DNA from: Pogona vitticeps
Lineage: Eukaryota; Chordata; Lepidosauria; Squamata; Agamidae
Reading direction: 5' to 3'
Length of the DNA: 64,000 nt
Assembly (NCBI RefSeq): GCF_051106095.1
Contig: NC_135786.1
Span: 205,680,001-205,744,000, forward strand
In this document: in pieces, positions 11,815 through 23,807 of the stretch
Layout of the letters: the number at the start of each line of letters is the position of its first letter
How positions within the stretch are numbered: position 1 is the stretch's first letter
Program-made: the position numbers and the translations under genes
Notes under the pieces: model-generated
The model's database searches: none
What the model saw: the letters and a program-made list of their open reading frames with translations, nothing else
Told to the model about the DNA's origin: nothing

Positions 11815-13010
11815 ATGTAGTAGTGACGGGAGATTTCAGTTGCCCTGAGATCAGTTGGGAGACAAATTCTGCCAAGTACGGCCCTTCCAAATACGGCTTG
11901 TGTGGCTGATAATTTTCTCCTACAAAAAATGGAGAAAGAAACTAGAGGACTAGCTATCCTTGACTTGATTTTAACCAATAGAGACAACTTGGTGGAGGAA
12001 GTGTCAGGAAGGGGAACTCTGGGCGAGAATCCTACTAGAATTCTTGATTTCAAAGGAAACCAAAGCAGAGTGTAGCTACATATATATGCTGAATTTTTAA
12101 AAAGCCAGTTTTAATAGACTCAGAAAAAGGATAAGTAAGGTCCCATAGCAAGAGATCCTAACAAGAAAAGGAGTCCAAAAAGGTGGGAGTTTCTTTTAAA
12201 AAACCTTCAACAACAATAAAAATTAAAGGCACAACTACAAACAATTCCAACGGGTGTGTGTGTGGAAGATGAGAGACAGCAAAAAAGGCCAATGTGGCTT
12301 CACAAAATGCTCAGACAAGACCTGAAAAATAAAAAAGGACATGTATAGGAAGTGGAAGGAAAGCCAGGCCACAAAGGAAGAGTACAGACAAGTAGCAAGG
12401 AATGGCATTAAGAAGGCAAAAGCTGAGAGTGAGCTGAGCTTAGCTAGAGACACTAAAACAAACAAACAAGCAAACACATTCTTCAGGTATGTGCATATCA
12501 AAACACAAAGAAAAGAAACAGTTGCTCAGCTACTCAATGAAGATGGAAAATGACAAACTATTACAAAGAAAAGGCAGAAGTGCTCAATTCCTATTTTAGC
12601 TCAGTCTTTTCCTAAAGGACAGATTATGACCCTCCAGAAAAAGGTGAAGTGCAAGTGGAGGCGAAAGATTAAAGCTGGAAATTAAGAAACAAATAATCAA
12701 GGAATACCTTATTACTTTGAACGAGTTCAAATCTCCAGGGCAGGATGAACTGTATTCAAGAGTACTGAAGGAACTGTCTGAAGAACTCTCAGAACCACTG
12801 TCCATTATTTTCTTGAAATTATGGGAAACGGGTGAGGTACCAGATGATAGGAGGAAGGCTATCTCCAAAAAAGGGCAAAAAGGAGGAACCAGGGAACTAC
12901 AGACCAGTCAGCCTGACGTCAATCCCTGGAAAAATTCTGCAACAGATTCTGAAGTGACCACTCTTCAAGCACCTTTAAAACAATGCAGTAATAACTAGAA
13001 ACAAGCTAGA
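11815..13010 (+). pseudogene. CR1-clade LINE ORF2 remnant (endonuclease and RT pieces)
   Basis: Several conserved CR1 ORF2 blocks are readable in order. An apurinic endonuclease-like piece near 11820 (VVTGDFSCPEISWE) is followed by a later endonuclease block (LAILDLILTNRDNLVEEV) near 11950. A linker of the type RQVARNGIKKAKAESELSLA lies near 12380-12440. The start of reverse transcriptase (KSPGQDELYSRVLKELSEEL, then LWETGEVPDDRRKA) lies at about 12720-12860, with a PVSLTSIPGK-like block after it in another frame. The blocks lie in different frames with stops between them, and the RT catalytic part is missing, so this is a dead, internally shortened copy. In the CR1 family ORF2 drives target-primed reverse transcription. 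The endonuclease and RT spacing is shorter than in full-length CR1. Confidence 0.8.
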
Positions 13011-13011
13011 G

Positions 13012-13072
13012 ACGTTGTTGTTCTGTGTAGTGAAATTGCCTCTGATTTATGATAATCCTGTGAACAAGTGAC
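13012..13072 (+). repeat. Unassigned dispersed repeat (related to 31013-31100)
   Basis: gttgttctgtgtagtgaaattgcctctgatttatgataatcctgtgaac resembles the segment near 31013 (gttatgtgctgccaagtgtcctct...), and both resemble a widespread squamate sequence of the form gtgccgtcaagtcgcttccgac. I do not know its class. Confidence 0.35.
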
Positions 13073-13558
13073 TAGAGATGGACACGAAACAAATCATGAA
13101 GCATCCCCTCCCCCCAAAAAACAGGTCATTTTATGGTTCACTTCAGAATGAAACAAAATGCTGAGCTACTACTGGCATTGGCAATACATACACTTTGTGA
13201 TTTGTGTGATTTGGGATTTCCAGAAGTGGTAGAATGGCCCTTTTATGAGCTGGAGATGTCAAACTCACAGAGTGTCTTCAGCTGACTCTCCTCTCCACCC
13301 ACTTCAAGTTTGGCAAAGATTGGATTTCAGATGACCAAGATATATCCCCCCAAAACAGGTTCCCACAGGAGAGACACCTTCCCCCATCATTAATATTTCT
13401 AATTTTTTATCACAATTTATCCCAAGATTTTCCTACCATTTGGAGAAATGGGAAGCATAGCAATCCTTTGAGACGTCACCCAGCATCATGAAATGGTCCA
13501 GCGGCTTCAGTCTGAGGGATGGTGGTGAGTTCACTCCATGATTTGGTCCATAGTTTAA
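13073..13558. mobile_element. hAT-type nonautonomous element, degraded
   Basis: The left end tagagatggacacgaa and then caaatcatgaag is mirrored near 13527-13555 by ctccatgatttggtccat. TAGAGATGG-type ends recur at 18022, 23808, 56379 and 63856. Target-site duplication could not be confirmed and the interior is noncoding. Confidence 0.45.
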
Positions 13559-13724
13559 AGAAGACATCCAAGCTGCTGAAACCTAATCCCAAAATAGAGC
13601 ACCTTGGATATCTGTTTTAACATTCTTGCTAAAATCTAGAGTCACCCACCAATGTCAAAGATACCACACCATTTTGATAAGAACTGGGAACTCAATTATT
13701 ACTATATAAGCCATTTTTAAAAGA

Positions 13725-14045
13725 ATTACAACACTGGCTGCCAATATTTTGTTGATCTGATCTGAGGTTGAGATGTGGATTAATGATATACAAACCCAAA
13801 AGGAATGTGAGACTTCAATATTTATGGGGAACCCCTCTTCTATAAACCTGTCCAAGCACTGAAGTCTGATGAAGGATCTTTCTTTTGTGCCCAGTGCTTA
13901 TTGTGATCGTTTGTGCTAAGATCCATGAGGGAGTCTTTTTCTTTGCATTGCCGTTACTGTGGAATGCTTTCTCCTCTGAGGCCTGACTGGTGCCAGCACT
14001 AACCTTATTTGGTAACAACATAAAATGTGGCTACTTGGTAGATCT
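13725..14045 (+). pseudogene. Old L2-type LINE C-terminal remnant
   Basis: Broken plus-strand frames show ACTGGCTGCC (HWLP motif start) near 13732 and FFALPLLWNAFSSE near 13945-13985. These correspond to the HWLPV...F.VAAPRLWNALP pattern at the C-terminus of L2 ORF2. The rest is too decayed to align by eye. Confidence 0.5.
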
Positions 14046-15268
14046 GTAACTTAATGCTTGACATTAATTCATTTATTTACTACTAGTATAAACACAGAGA
14101 AACAATCAAGCCTTAAAAAGAGTATTGAAATTTTGCCTCACTATTTTTTTTTCATGCTGTTAGCAGCTGTCTAATGCTTTTTTTAAAAAAGTAAATAATA
14201 TGTCCTTTTGGTTTATCGTCTACAATTTGGAGTATATTTTGTACATTCTGGCAAAGAGGAAGAGATTAAATGCTTTTCAGAGAAAAACATTTAAGAAACT
14301 GAAAGATGACTATCAAGATGAAGAGCTCATCTTCCTTGTGAGGATAAACGTAAAGAAGACCAACATCACAAAACAGCTTTTAAAAATGAAGTAAATCTGT
14401 TTTATCAGGAGTAAGCTTAAAAACAGATTTTCTCCCTGCCGGTAGATGTACTAAAAACACACACACTACCTTTAGAAGAAATTATCAGCAAGAGGGCTGA
14501 TATGAAATAAACACAGTAATAAATACTTTAACAATTAAATTAAAATCATGGAAACTATTGATATAAACTTCTTTAGGTCAGAATCCTGTACTGTAGAAAC
14601 TGAGGAGCAATAGGTTTCTGTTGGGGCCCTACTAGACTATGAAACCTACACCAATGCGACATCTCGTATATGAAAATATGTGAGAAAATGAGTGACATCA
14701 GAAAATGCTATCAAGGGAGACAATCCTTGAATATATTATATCACCTGAAGAAGTGTGCCACAACCTCTTGGCCCCACAGTCATAACAATTCTCCTGTTCC
14801 TGGCATTAGCAGGAATTTTCTGTGGTAATTAGGGATTATGACACCATGGTGGACTGCATCTGTTGACCACTCTCTGTCTGTGTGGCTTGTGGATGTTATC
14901 ACAAGTGCGGCTACTGATTAGTGGTCTATAATGGTGTTTTCAACATTTTGTCACTTGAATACACCAATCTCATCTGATAGCAGGTTTGGACTTGATTGGC
15001 ACTTGGGGGGAAGTCCACCAGGAAATAATAGAGAATTCAAAGTAGGGCTAAGAAAAAAATCATAAGTAGGGCTAAGAAAAATGCCTAAAATCCTGGAGGT
15101 CTGCTGCCAGTGAGAACTATAAATACTGGGCTAGATTAACCAATGATCTGACTCAGTAGAAGTCAACTTCTTATTTTCCTGCATTCCAGGGATGCTGGAC
15201 ATGCATCTGATCATTCTAATGTAATTTGCCAGGACATATTTTCATATGATTCTCTGTGCCCTTGCTCC
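14046..15268. other. Unassigned sequence with a short tandem duplication
   Basis: No gene seen. A ~24-bp unit beginning aagtagggctaagaaaaa is repeated in tandem at about 15040-15086. Confidence 0.45.
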
Positions 15269-15420
15269 TGTATTTATTTATTTATTTATTTATTTATTTG
15301 ATTTCTAACCCGCCTATCTGGTCCGAAAGGACCACTCTAGGCGGCTAACAACCATAAAAATAATATAAGACAACGAAAATAGACAATTCTAAAAGAAGAA
15401 AGCACTGAAAAGAAGAAAGT
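15269..15420 (-). mobile_element. L2-type LINE 3' end
   Basis: On the minus strand it ends ...gttagccgcctagagtgg, tccttt, ccagataggcgggtt, aat, then (AAAT)n. This is the usual L2 3' UTR and tail; the (ATTT)n tract at about 15271-15299 is its tail. The matching 3' end of a longer copy is at 49640. Confidence 0.75.
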
Positions 15421-16940
15421 ACTGAACATGCACTGCATACAACAACCATTCTGTCAATGGAGTGGAAGTGTTATCTCCAATTCTAGTGTGATGTGCGGAG
15501 AGAATTGCTCGATTCAGGAAAGAAAGAAAGAAAGCAAAATCTTAAAAGCAAAAGCACCAATAGAATGCAACCTTGCTAGAATCAAGTGGAGATGCTGCTT
15601 TTTACCTTCTCCTATGGAAGGTGTTCAGTATAGACTGGGATAATTAAGTGACTTCCATCATTTAGAGATTAAGAAGAATGATATTAAATCAGATATAAAG
15701 TAACAAGGGAAAATTGTCTCATGACCCTTTTTCGGATACTAAGAAGCAAAATAGCATAGTCTGTTTGGTTGTCACTAGATGGATCCATTCAAGGGAACCC
15801 TTTTCTGGGTGCAGAAAATACTGGATGTGTACATTAATCTATGAAACAATTGTATTCCCAAACTTCACAATAGATTGGAATTCCAATAGGGTCAGAAAAT
15901 GCCCCAGAACTTACTCAGTGCAAGCATTGTTTATTTGTTTCCAAATCCTGATGGTTGAGGTTTATGAGTCACTTTGTATTGTATCAATTGATTATGTTTT
16001 ACCTGGATAGAGAAAACTGGTTTAACACTTTCCTCCTGAAATTCACATGCAGCCTATCTATGATGATGTTATCACTGAAAGCAGAGGGAAAAAAAAGAAA
16101 TAAAAAAGTTTTTTTTAAAAAAATGAAAAAATAAAGCCAAATTCAAGAGGAAAGAGGTCCCAGATGAAAGTCTTGAAAATGTCTGCAAATGGAACAGTTG
16201 ATTAGTAATGGCAAGTGATTATGAAAGATGGAATGTTTACAGCTTAGAAGCCAAAAAGAACATAATATGGGCAGAGTATTCTGTACAGCATGGAGCAGCT
16301 TCAAGCTGGATTTTCTTGACTCAAAATAATCTGAGTCAAGAATAATCATATTATGCAAGATGTATGCCAATAAAGGTTTATTATTATTATGCAAGGTTCA
16401 GGACTACAGGCAACAAAGTTATGCTACAGGATGGAAGGACTACACAACAAATGCTGCTCGTTAAAAGTGTGTGGTGCAGCCTTCTTTGACTTTTATCATC
16501 CTCGTTTTCTCACCTGTTGGATATTAATAGTACTATCATCTTGTGAAAAGACCTCAGATAAAGGACAAAGCACACATTTCACATGCAGAAGGTCCCGGTT
16601 CAGTCTGGGGCACTTCCAAATACAGAGGCTAGAAAGCAGTAAAAGGATTGTGCCTAAGTCCCTGAAGAGTATATATAACAATGCTAGATAGATGAGCACA
16701 TGGAAAGATGACTTCTGGACTACAGCTTCCAGAATTCTCTGTCCAGCACAGCCCAAGAGACAAGTTATCCTGAATCTGAGATGGACATATACATTGACTA
16801 GGTATAAAATAGCTTCCCATGTTCCTTTTCCTCATGGGCTAACAGTGTCAGATTGATATAAGCCCAAGTGTTTTTCTTCACAGTTCTCATTATTCTTCTG
16901 TCAAACTAGTGCAGCTGAATATCTGCATTACTTTCTGTAT
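15421..16940. other. Unassigned sequence
   Basis: No gene recognised. A hairpin with 11-bp arms (16313-16323 and 16332-16342, ttcttgactca and its complement) sits just before gccaataaaggtttattatt (16366-16385), which resembles a LINE 3' tail. The family is unknown. Confidence 0.4.
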
Positions 16941-17008
16941 ACTAATACTAATACTAATACTAATACTAATACTAATACTAATACTAATACTAATACTAAT
17001 ACTAATAC

Positions 17009-17096
<88 letters not shown>
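16941..17096 (+). repeat. Compound (ACTAAT)n-(AAT)n microsatellite
   Basis: A hexamer array (to about 17011) passes into a pure (AAT)n array. Leu/Ile-rich open frames here are artefacts. Confidence 0.97.
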
Positions 17097-17165
17097 TTAT
17101 TGTCATTGTAAGTATATACACAGTATACCCATACAACGAAATTCACTAGCCTCAATTTCTATAGA
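17090..17165 (-). mobile_element. LINE 3' end adjoining (TAA)n, possibly R4/Dong-like
   Basis: On the minus strand gaatttcgttgtatggg and tacaatgacaataaa precede (TTA)n. Ends of the form caatgacaataaa followed by a TAA-type tract are typical of some fish and reptile LINEs. R4/Dong elements are known to insert in TAA repeats, but with only ~70 bp the clade is a guess. Confidence 0.4.
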
Positions 17166-18021
17166 CACAAATATTGGCTGAAAACCAGTAGCTGAACCTA
17201 TGGCACGTAAGGCCGATGATGTCATTAGCCGTAACTTTTTTTTAATAAGTTAAAAATATTAATTTCTCCCCTGAATGTCTTGAGGCTCCCCTGGTATTCC
17301 TTTCATTATGAGGAAGCCATTGAGGGCTGCCTAATGGGGAAAATCTTTAATTTACAAAAATCTCCCTCACCAAGATGACTTTACCAGATATGTATCACTC
17401 AGCTATGCACACAACAATTTTTAAAGGTATACGTGCAAACATGGTATTTTCAAACAGAAAGAATATTACATTTCTAGGGAAAAGGATCAAAACCCCAGAA
17501 ATCCCACTTAATTCGATAAATTACGAAACCAGGAGAACTAGTCATAGAAAGAGATGCAAAGGAAGATGACGAAAGCTGTTGCACAGGAAGGGATGGTTGG
17601 TGCCCAACATGAGTTCAATTACCCTATCTTGGAGATCTCATCTCCCTACCATGGGCTGCATCCATGAACAAAGCCTTCACCCGGCCAACTCCCACCCAGT
17701 GATAAATTCTGAGCCACTTTTCTCATTCACTCAATGATTTTGCTAAGGCCAGGCCCACATATGGTTTTCTCCTCCTCACTTCCCTTAAGAAACCTACTGC
17801 TTAGAAGGAAGGGTGGTCTACCTATGACCTTTCCTTCTCATATTCTGCCATCCCCATCAGTGGAATAGGATGGAAAGCCACATCAGACTTCAGCAGTGGA
17901 ACTTTGCAGCCGTCATGCTACTTTTCTGTTATTCTTTAGTGAGAGAAGTTAACACAAACCAATTTAAGTTCATTCTTAACTCAGAACCAATATAAGTTCC
18001 AACTCATTTTTAGCAGATATT
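17166..18021. other. Unassigned sequence
   Basis: No gene or named repeat recognised. Confidence 0.45.
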
Positions 18022-18276
18022 TAGAGATGAGCATGAACCACCAGTTCAGCAGTTCGTGCCGGTTCATTTATCAGATGAACAGGTGTTTGGAGCATCAAAG
18101 CCTCACCTTGTCCAGCAGACGCCCACTCAGAGGCAGCACCTGGAAGAGGTGGGACAGGAAAGCCAGGATGCTGTCTCTGAGAGGATGCCTGTTGGAGGAG
18201 GCAGTGCCAAACACTTATTCAACCAAGAAACAAACTGGTATGAAGTACTGAACCAACAGTTTGTGTCCAACTCATA
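18022..18276. mobile_element. hAT-type nonautonomous element
   Basis: The 5' end tagagatgagcatgaacc is matched by a 3' end of the form gaaccaacagtttgtgtcc, aactcata. The flanks cagatatt (18014-18021) and cagttaat (18277-18284) agree at 6 of 8 bases, as expected for an old hAT 8-bp duplication. The 75-codon frame inside shows no transposase motif. Confidence 0.6.
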
Positions 18277-21200
18277 CAGTTAATACATCAGTTTAAACAA
18301 AATTTGAACTGAGTTACCCTCCTCTTACTCAAAACAGCTAACTCAGTTGGCTAACTCAGTTTATTTCTATGGAAAATATCCATGGATAGCAGAGAATTTC
18401 AGCTTCAGACCTATTTTTCTACTGGTAAAGTAGGGGTAATAAAACTCAAAGTGGGTCTAGAGAGCTCCCTCTACTCCTGTTGAACAAATACCAGTTCATA
18501 GCATCTCAATATGAAGCAAAGAACTACACAGTGCTATTTAAAAAAAACACAGAGTCTATACAGCAAGACAATGGTTACAAATGGTTTCTGTTTAATTTGC
18601 AGAAATGAACACACATCTGTCTTGAAAAATGCACACAATCCTTCCTAGACTGTATTGAAGTGAGGACCAAAATTATCATGTTGTCTTATTTATATCGTAT
18701 TAAACGTTAGGCCAAGAACCTGAGAAAAAAGTCTGAAAAATCCATAGAGAGAAACAGTTTGTCACAAAGCAAAATTAAGCAGTACAAATTGATAGGAAGC
18801 TGGGGAAACTATTTATGCTCACCACCAACAGAAATATGTTTTCTTGGCCTATCACACAGAGCAGAAAGTAAAAGAAAAACAATGATATTTCTAAACAATT
18901 AAGATTTCCTAGTTGCTTATTTGAGCCCAAGAATTGGCTGAAGGATGTGCTCCCATAAAAACTGCAGTTAACATTATCTGTAATGATACGCTTTGCAGAT
19001 ATCTCATCTAGAAAGTTCTAGAGTCACAGTCCATGACATTTTGCTGCCTGAAACAAAGTTCAAATGTCTTATCCTTTCTAGCTAGGACAAATACTTTAAA
19101 AAGTCCTCAACTCTATAAGAAGAGACCAATTCCTACTTTAATCTATCTGTCTTATCCCATCACAGTGCTGCCTGAAGCAAATACTTTTACAGCAGGGCCA
19201 ATGCTGAAGATTTATCTAATCTTGTGGGGAGAAGTAATACGTGTAGGCATAAAAAAACTCATCTTGCATCTGATTTATATTTGAATTCTGGCTTCTGTTT
19301 GTATTTCCTGTCAGCTGTAGTTATTAGTATGTACAGTTAGCATCAGTTCTGTGAGACTGATTTATATTTCAGAAGACATATGTACTCTGTGTCCCTCTCT
19401 AAGACAACTTAGCCAAGAGAGGTCACATACACTTGAGAATCCAGGCTGTCTGGTTGCCGTTATCTAAACCCAGGAGTGCTTGAACTATCATTCCCAGAAA
19501 ATGGTAATGGATTTGTCTTATTGCAAGATGAATCAAGAATTTCATACCACAAGGAGCAGTCCATACCACAAGGAGTAACCTAGACTGCATTGTGTGAGGA
19601 AATTCTGAATGAATATGCATCAGAAAGGCAGCCAGAGGAGATGCTGGCAACCCATTCTGAATGATTCTATCAAGGGCTGCTGCACATTAATACTGAAAGA
19701 ATATAATGTTCCTTTCAACAGGGCTTTCTTCATCTTATGAGGAAGCAAGAAAGCAGTAACTATCACAGGAACCCATAGGAATTTTTCCCATGGTTAGAAG
19801 AATTCAAAGCTGCATAGCGATATATTTTGCACAAGTGGCATTTAAAAACACCAAACATTTTTCCTGTGTGGGTGCATGTGCCTCATTCTTAACATCACAT
19901 CCAATGACATTTGGAAGGCTAAAAAATAGGGTCAGACTGTCCTCTTAGCAGAGAATATGGCATCATCCATAGCTGTTTGTGCCCACCAGCTCCCCAGCTC
20001 CGTCTGCGCTTCACTGTAATGGATTTTTCCAGGTACACTATCTGGCTGCAGACATCACAATATATGGCTGCAAGCTGTGTTGTAATGCAAGGCATCTGAG
20101 GGTGGTTTGGTCTTGATGGGCAGTTATAAGAACATCAAGTTCATAGATGTCTAGCTCTTAATTTGTTGATATGGACTGGTCTACCCATCTGTATTCTTCT
20201 TCTTTTACACAGATTGGATATGGGGACCGAATGAGGAGCAAGGACAAAAGGACAGGCTAATTGGTCACAAAGATACAAACAACCTGTTTATTGCTGCTCC
20301 TTTTACTAGTTTATACGAGAAGGCAACAGTTACTAAAGTTCTTATTTTTGTCCACTTAAGAAAATGCACAAAAGTCAGTCCTGAAATTGTGCAAAAGCTT
20401 TGGTAGACATTTTAAAAATCACTCTCTAGGAGTGGGGAAATTTTGTGGATGAAACAAATCACAGTTTACATTTTAACTATGGAGGATTTATACCACTGTT
20501 TCATGAGTTTTCTTTTTTCTCTCTCATCAAGACAGCCTGTCCCAGTTGAGAACGAGAGTGGCAGTGATCGTAGTTGTGTAAGTACTCCTCAAATTTATCT
20601 GTTCAGCCCCATCTTCAACAAAAATGCTGGAATATTTTGCTCCTTCTGGTCTAAATCCGCAAGGCAGCATTGATGTACCCTATGACTCTGGATATGTCAG
20701 GTGAACAGACTACTTGTTCATCCTGCTTTACCATTATGTGTAATCCCTTACACATTGAGCAAAATGTGTAGAGCTGTTCTGAAAATGCTCAAAAGATTTG
20801 TATAATGGTTCATCATACAAATGAGCCCTTAAATACTGGGGGCAGAGTAGATTTGCTGTTGTGTTCTGCACACAGCATGATCTCCAAAACAGCTGTTATT
20901 TGCATGCAGTGTTCTTACTGTGTGCAGAAGAGTATTTCTGGGTCAGGATAAAAGAATTTGCACGTTGGTCAAATAATTATAGCCAGTCTGGCCTGTTTTC
21001 CCAGGTTTTTGGCCAAGCAATTTTGTGCTGAATCTGGATGCAGTCTTTTGAAATCCATTAAGACAGATGAGCCAGGAAAATACCACCCACATTAGTCCTG
21101 CATTTTCTATTGTATATAACAAAGAAGGCAGAATTTCTCTTTAATATGTTTTTGTAGAGTTGATCATATTCAATGGATCCTGCCATAGGGATATTTTCAG

Positions 21201-21840
21201 AGAAAAAGAGTACCCTTGGAAAAAAAAGTCCAGCAGCCAAAATATGCACAGAATTTTTTTTCTTTCTTAGTGACACTGTGGCAATCATGGATTCATACTT
21301 ACATCTTACATCCAATATAGGAAATGACCAAGCTGTCCTATCTCACATAGAAATTAGAGAGAAATAAAGCCATTCAGCACAAGGCAAGGATTGCTTAATT
21401 CAGTCTTGCCAATAAACGGGAAGTATAATGAATTGGAATTTCAACCACTGTACAGAGACTTGTCAGAAGCTGTCATATAGGAAGGTCATAGCCACCACTT
21501 TTCATTCTTCCAATTTCCCAAAAGGCTTGTCATGGGAGTCATACTTCACTGGTGCCCATTCACAAATGAAGTGACTCATGTGTTTGCAGATATATTCATC
21601 CCCTGTTTGGTGATAAGGAAAGTGAAAAGATCGCACTCCTCCTGCCCTCTCCTGTTTATCAGGTCATAAGTTCATGCAAGCCATTTTCATGGACATAAGG
21701 CATGAAATGTTCGTACAAGTTGAAGAGCTGCAGACGTCACTGCTTTAATAATCTGATTTGGTAACCATGAACTGAATTTGTCATATCTAAACAGGCCAAG
21801 CTTCCCACAACTAAAGCAGAATATTCAGTTGATGCAACTA
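18277..21840. other. Unassigned sequence
   Basis: About 3.6 kb without a recognisable gene. A short tandem duplication (ccataccacaaggag, about 19539-19576) is present. The longest open frames (75-85 codons) carry no motif I know. Confidence 0.45.
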
Positions 21841-22273
21841 CAGTCGTGCCCCGCTTTACGATTACCCCGCATTACGACGAATCCACTTCACAACGACGTT
21901 TTTGCGATCGCTTTTGCGATTGTAAAACGATGGTCTAAATAGGGTTTTTTTGCTTTGCGATGATCGGTTCCCTGCTTCGGGAACTGATTCTTTGCAAAAC
22001 GATGGTTTTTAATAGCTGGTTGGCGGTTTCAAAATGGCCACTGGGTAATTAAAATGGCTCCCCGCTGTGTTTAGGGATGAATTCCTCGCTATACAGGCCC
22101 CGAAAATGGCCACCGTATGGAGGATCTTTGCTGGACAGTGAGTTTTTAACCCATTGGAACACATTGAATGGTTTTAATGCGTTTCAATGGGCTTTTTAGT
22201 TTTGCTTTATGATGTTTTCGCTTAACAGCAATTTTCCTGGAACAGATTATTGCCGTTAAGCGAGGCACCACTG
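21841..22273. mobile_element. TA-flanked Tc1/mariner-type MITE, copy 1
   Basis: This 433-bp element begins cagtcgtgccccgctttacg and ends cgttaagcgaggcaccactg, forming terminal inverted repeats, with TA on both sides (21839-21840 and 22274-22275). TA duplication and CAGTGGTGCC ends fit the Tc1/mariner superfamily. The interior (gcgatgatcggttccctgc, ttcaaaatggcc) has no coding capacity and resembles the copy at 56812-57225. Confidence 0.8.
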
Positions 22274-23807
22274 TACTTATATTCATATAATTTTCCGAAA
22301 TATCATGGTTCCACCTTATTTTAGCTATATGCCACCATTCCAGCCCAAATGTAAGATGTCTGTCAAGGACCCGTTCAACATCTGCTATTCAAATCAAGAT
22401 AAACATCTTGTTTCATACTGCAGTCTTCTTTATCCATTCCAGGAAGGCTATCAGGACTGTGTATTTCCTTTGGTCTGTGCTCAACTTTTCCCATTAATAC
22501 CCTGGGGAAATATACTTTTTTCCCCAAAGAATAACACATTAATCTGCTGCTTGTAGTACAGGCACCCAGAGATACAAGACAATTTAATGGAGCCTTCCTC
22601 TACCTTATCAGACCTGAAAAAAGTTACTTTTTGGAGGGACTCCAACTTCCAGAATTCCCAAGTCTGCATGGACAGGCACCAGTATCCATCAATCAGTATT
22701 TATGAGTAGGCATGCTTGCTTAGGGAGATGGGGAATTATCGTCCAAAAAATTAACTTCCATGGTTTGAGCCTGATGCTCCTAGCATAAAAACTCCCAGAA
22801 TTCAGACTGTTGACTATGGGGGCTTAGGATTATGGGGACTGCAGTTCAATACACCTGAGAAAGCACCAGATTGAGAGGATTGGTGTGTGGCTAGTTCTGT
22901 TATATTTTGTTTTTAACGTGGCCTAAGGAGATCTACATACCAGTCTCCTTTTACTCACAAACTTTTAATGGGTTGACTCTGGGAAATAACTGTATTTCTC
23001 ATCTACCTCACAGGATTGAAATTAGCAAGATAAAACTGGGAAGACTTAAGTGTACCTCTACTTCAACTCCATCTGGAAGACCATTATAATATTGCTGCTA
23101 CTGCTGCTGCCACTGCCACCAGTAGTGCTATTACTAATACACCATCTATACCAGCCCCACCATGATTGTCAGGAAAAGTCAACATGGGGTTTTACATGAG
23201 AGTGATGAAAGAGGCCAAGGAGAGGTGAGACTGATTCTGATTCTTTGGCATTTGTGGAACTGTTCATTGTTTCCCATCTGTTTTCTAGATGCTGCCATAT
23301 GCTGTCACTTGTGGCCTGGGTGGGAAGAGCTTCTGCTTCAGTCTTCAGGATTTAAGAACGGGAAGTTTGAATCACCTTTCTTCAACATCAACATGTTTTC
23401 AGCTCTGATTACAGACTATTTTCTCATAGGGTCTGTTTTCTAGTCTTAGGGTAGGTTTTATTTTTTTTAATTGCTCATTTCTCTAAGTGTAGAACATGCT
23501 GGAATTCAATGGATTTTAAAAAAATTAAAAATTGTCATTGGACTTTAAGAAAAGTGTTAGGCCCTGGTTACATGAGAGAAATGTTTTCTAGTTATCACCA
23601 AGTTAGTTGGTTGCCTTTTTTTTTCTGGTCACACAATGCATAGTTAAGATTGAGACATTTTCCTGGCCAGCAGTGTAATTGTGGAACATTTCTCCATTGC
23701 CAGGAGGGTTGTGTTATTTCTTACCTTTGTTGTACTGATGCATTCCATATTGGGCTTGCCTGTGAGCACAACTTGCCCCGCTTCTTTTCAGAATTGAAGC
23801 CAGGAAG
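22274..23807. other. Unassigned sequence
   Basis: No gene recognised. A diverged stretch near 22995-23045 (ctacctcacaggattg, aagataaaactggg) looks like the body of a MIR-like SINE but is too weak to call. Confidence 0.4.

Noticed and set aside
16909-17181. Poly-Leu/Ile open frames of 75-90 codons
   Set aside because: They are translations of the (ACTAAT)n-(AAT)n array.
18027-18283. 75-codon frames as a small host gene
   Set aside because: They lie inside an element with hAT-type ends and lack transposase or other motifs.
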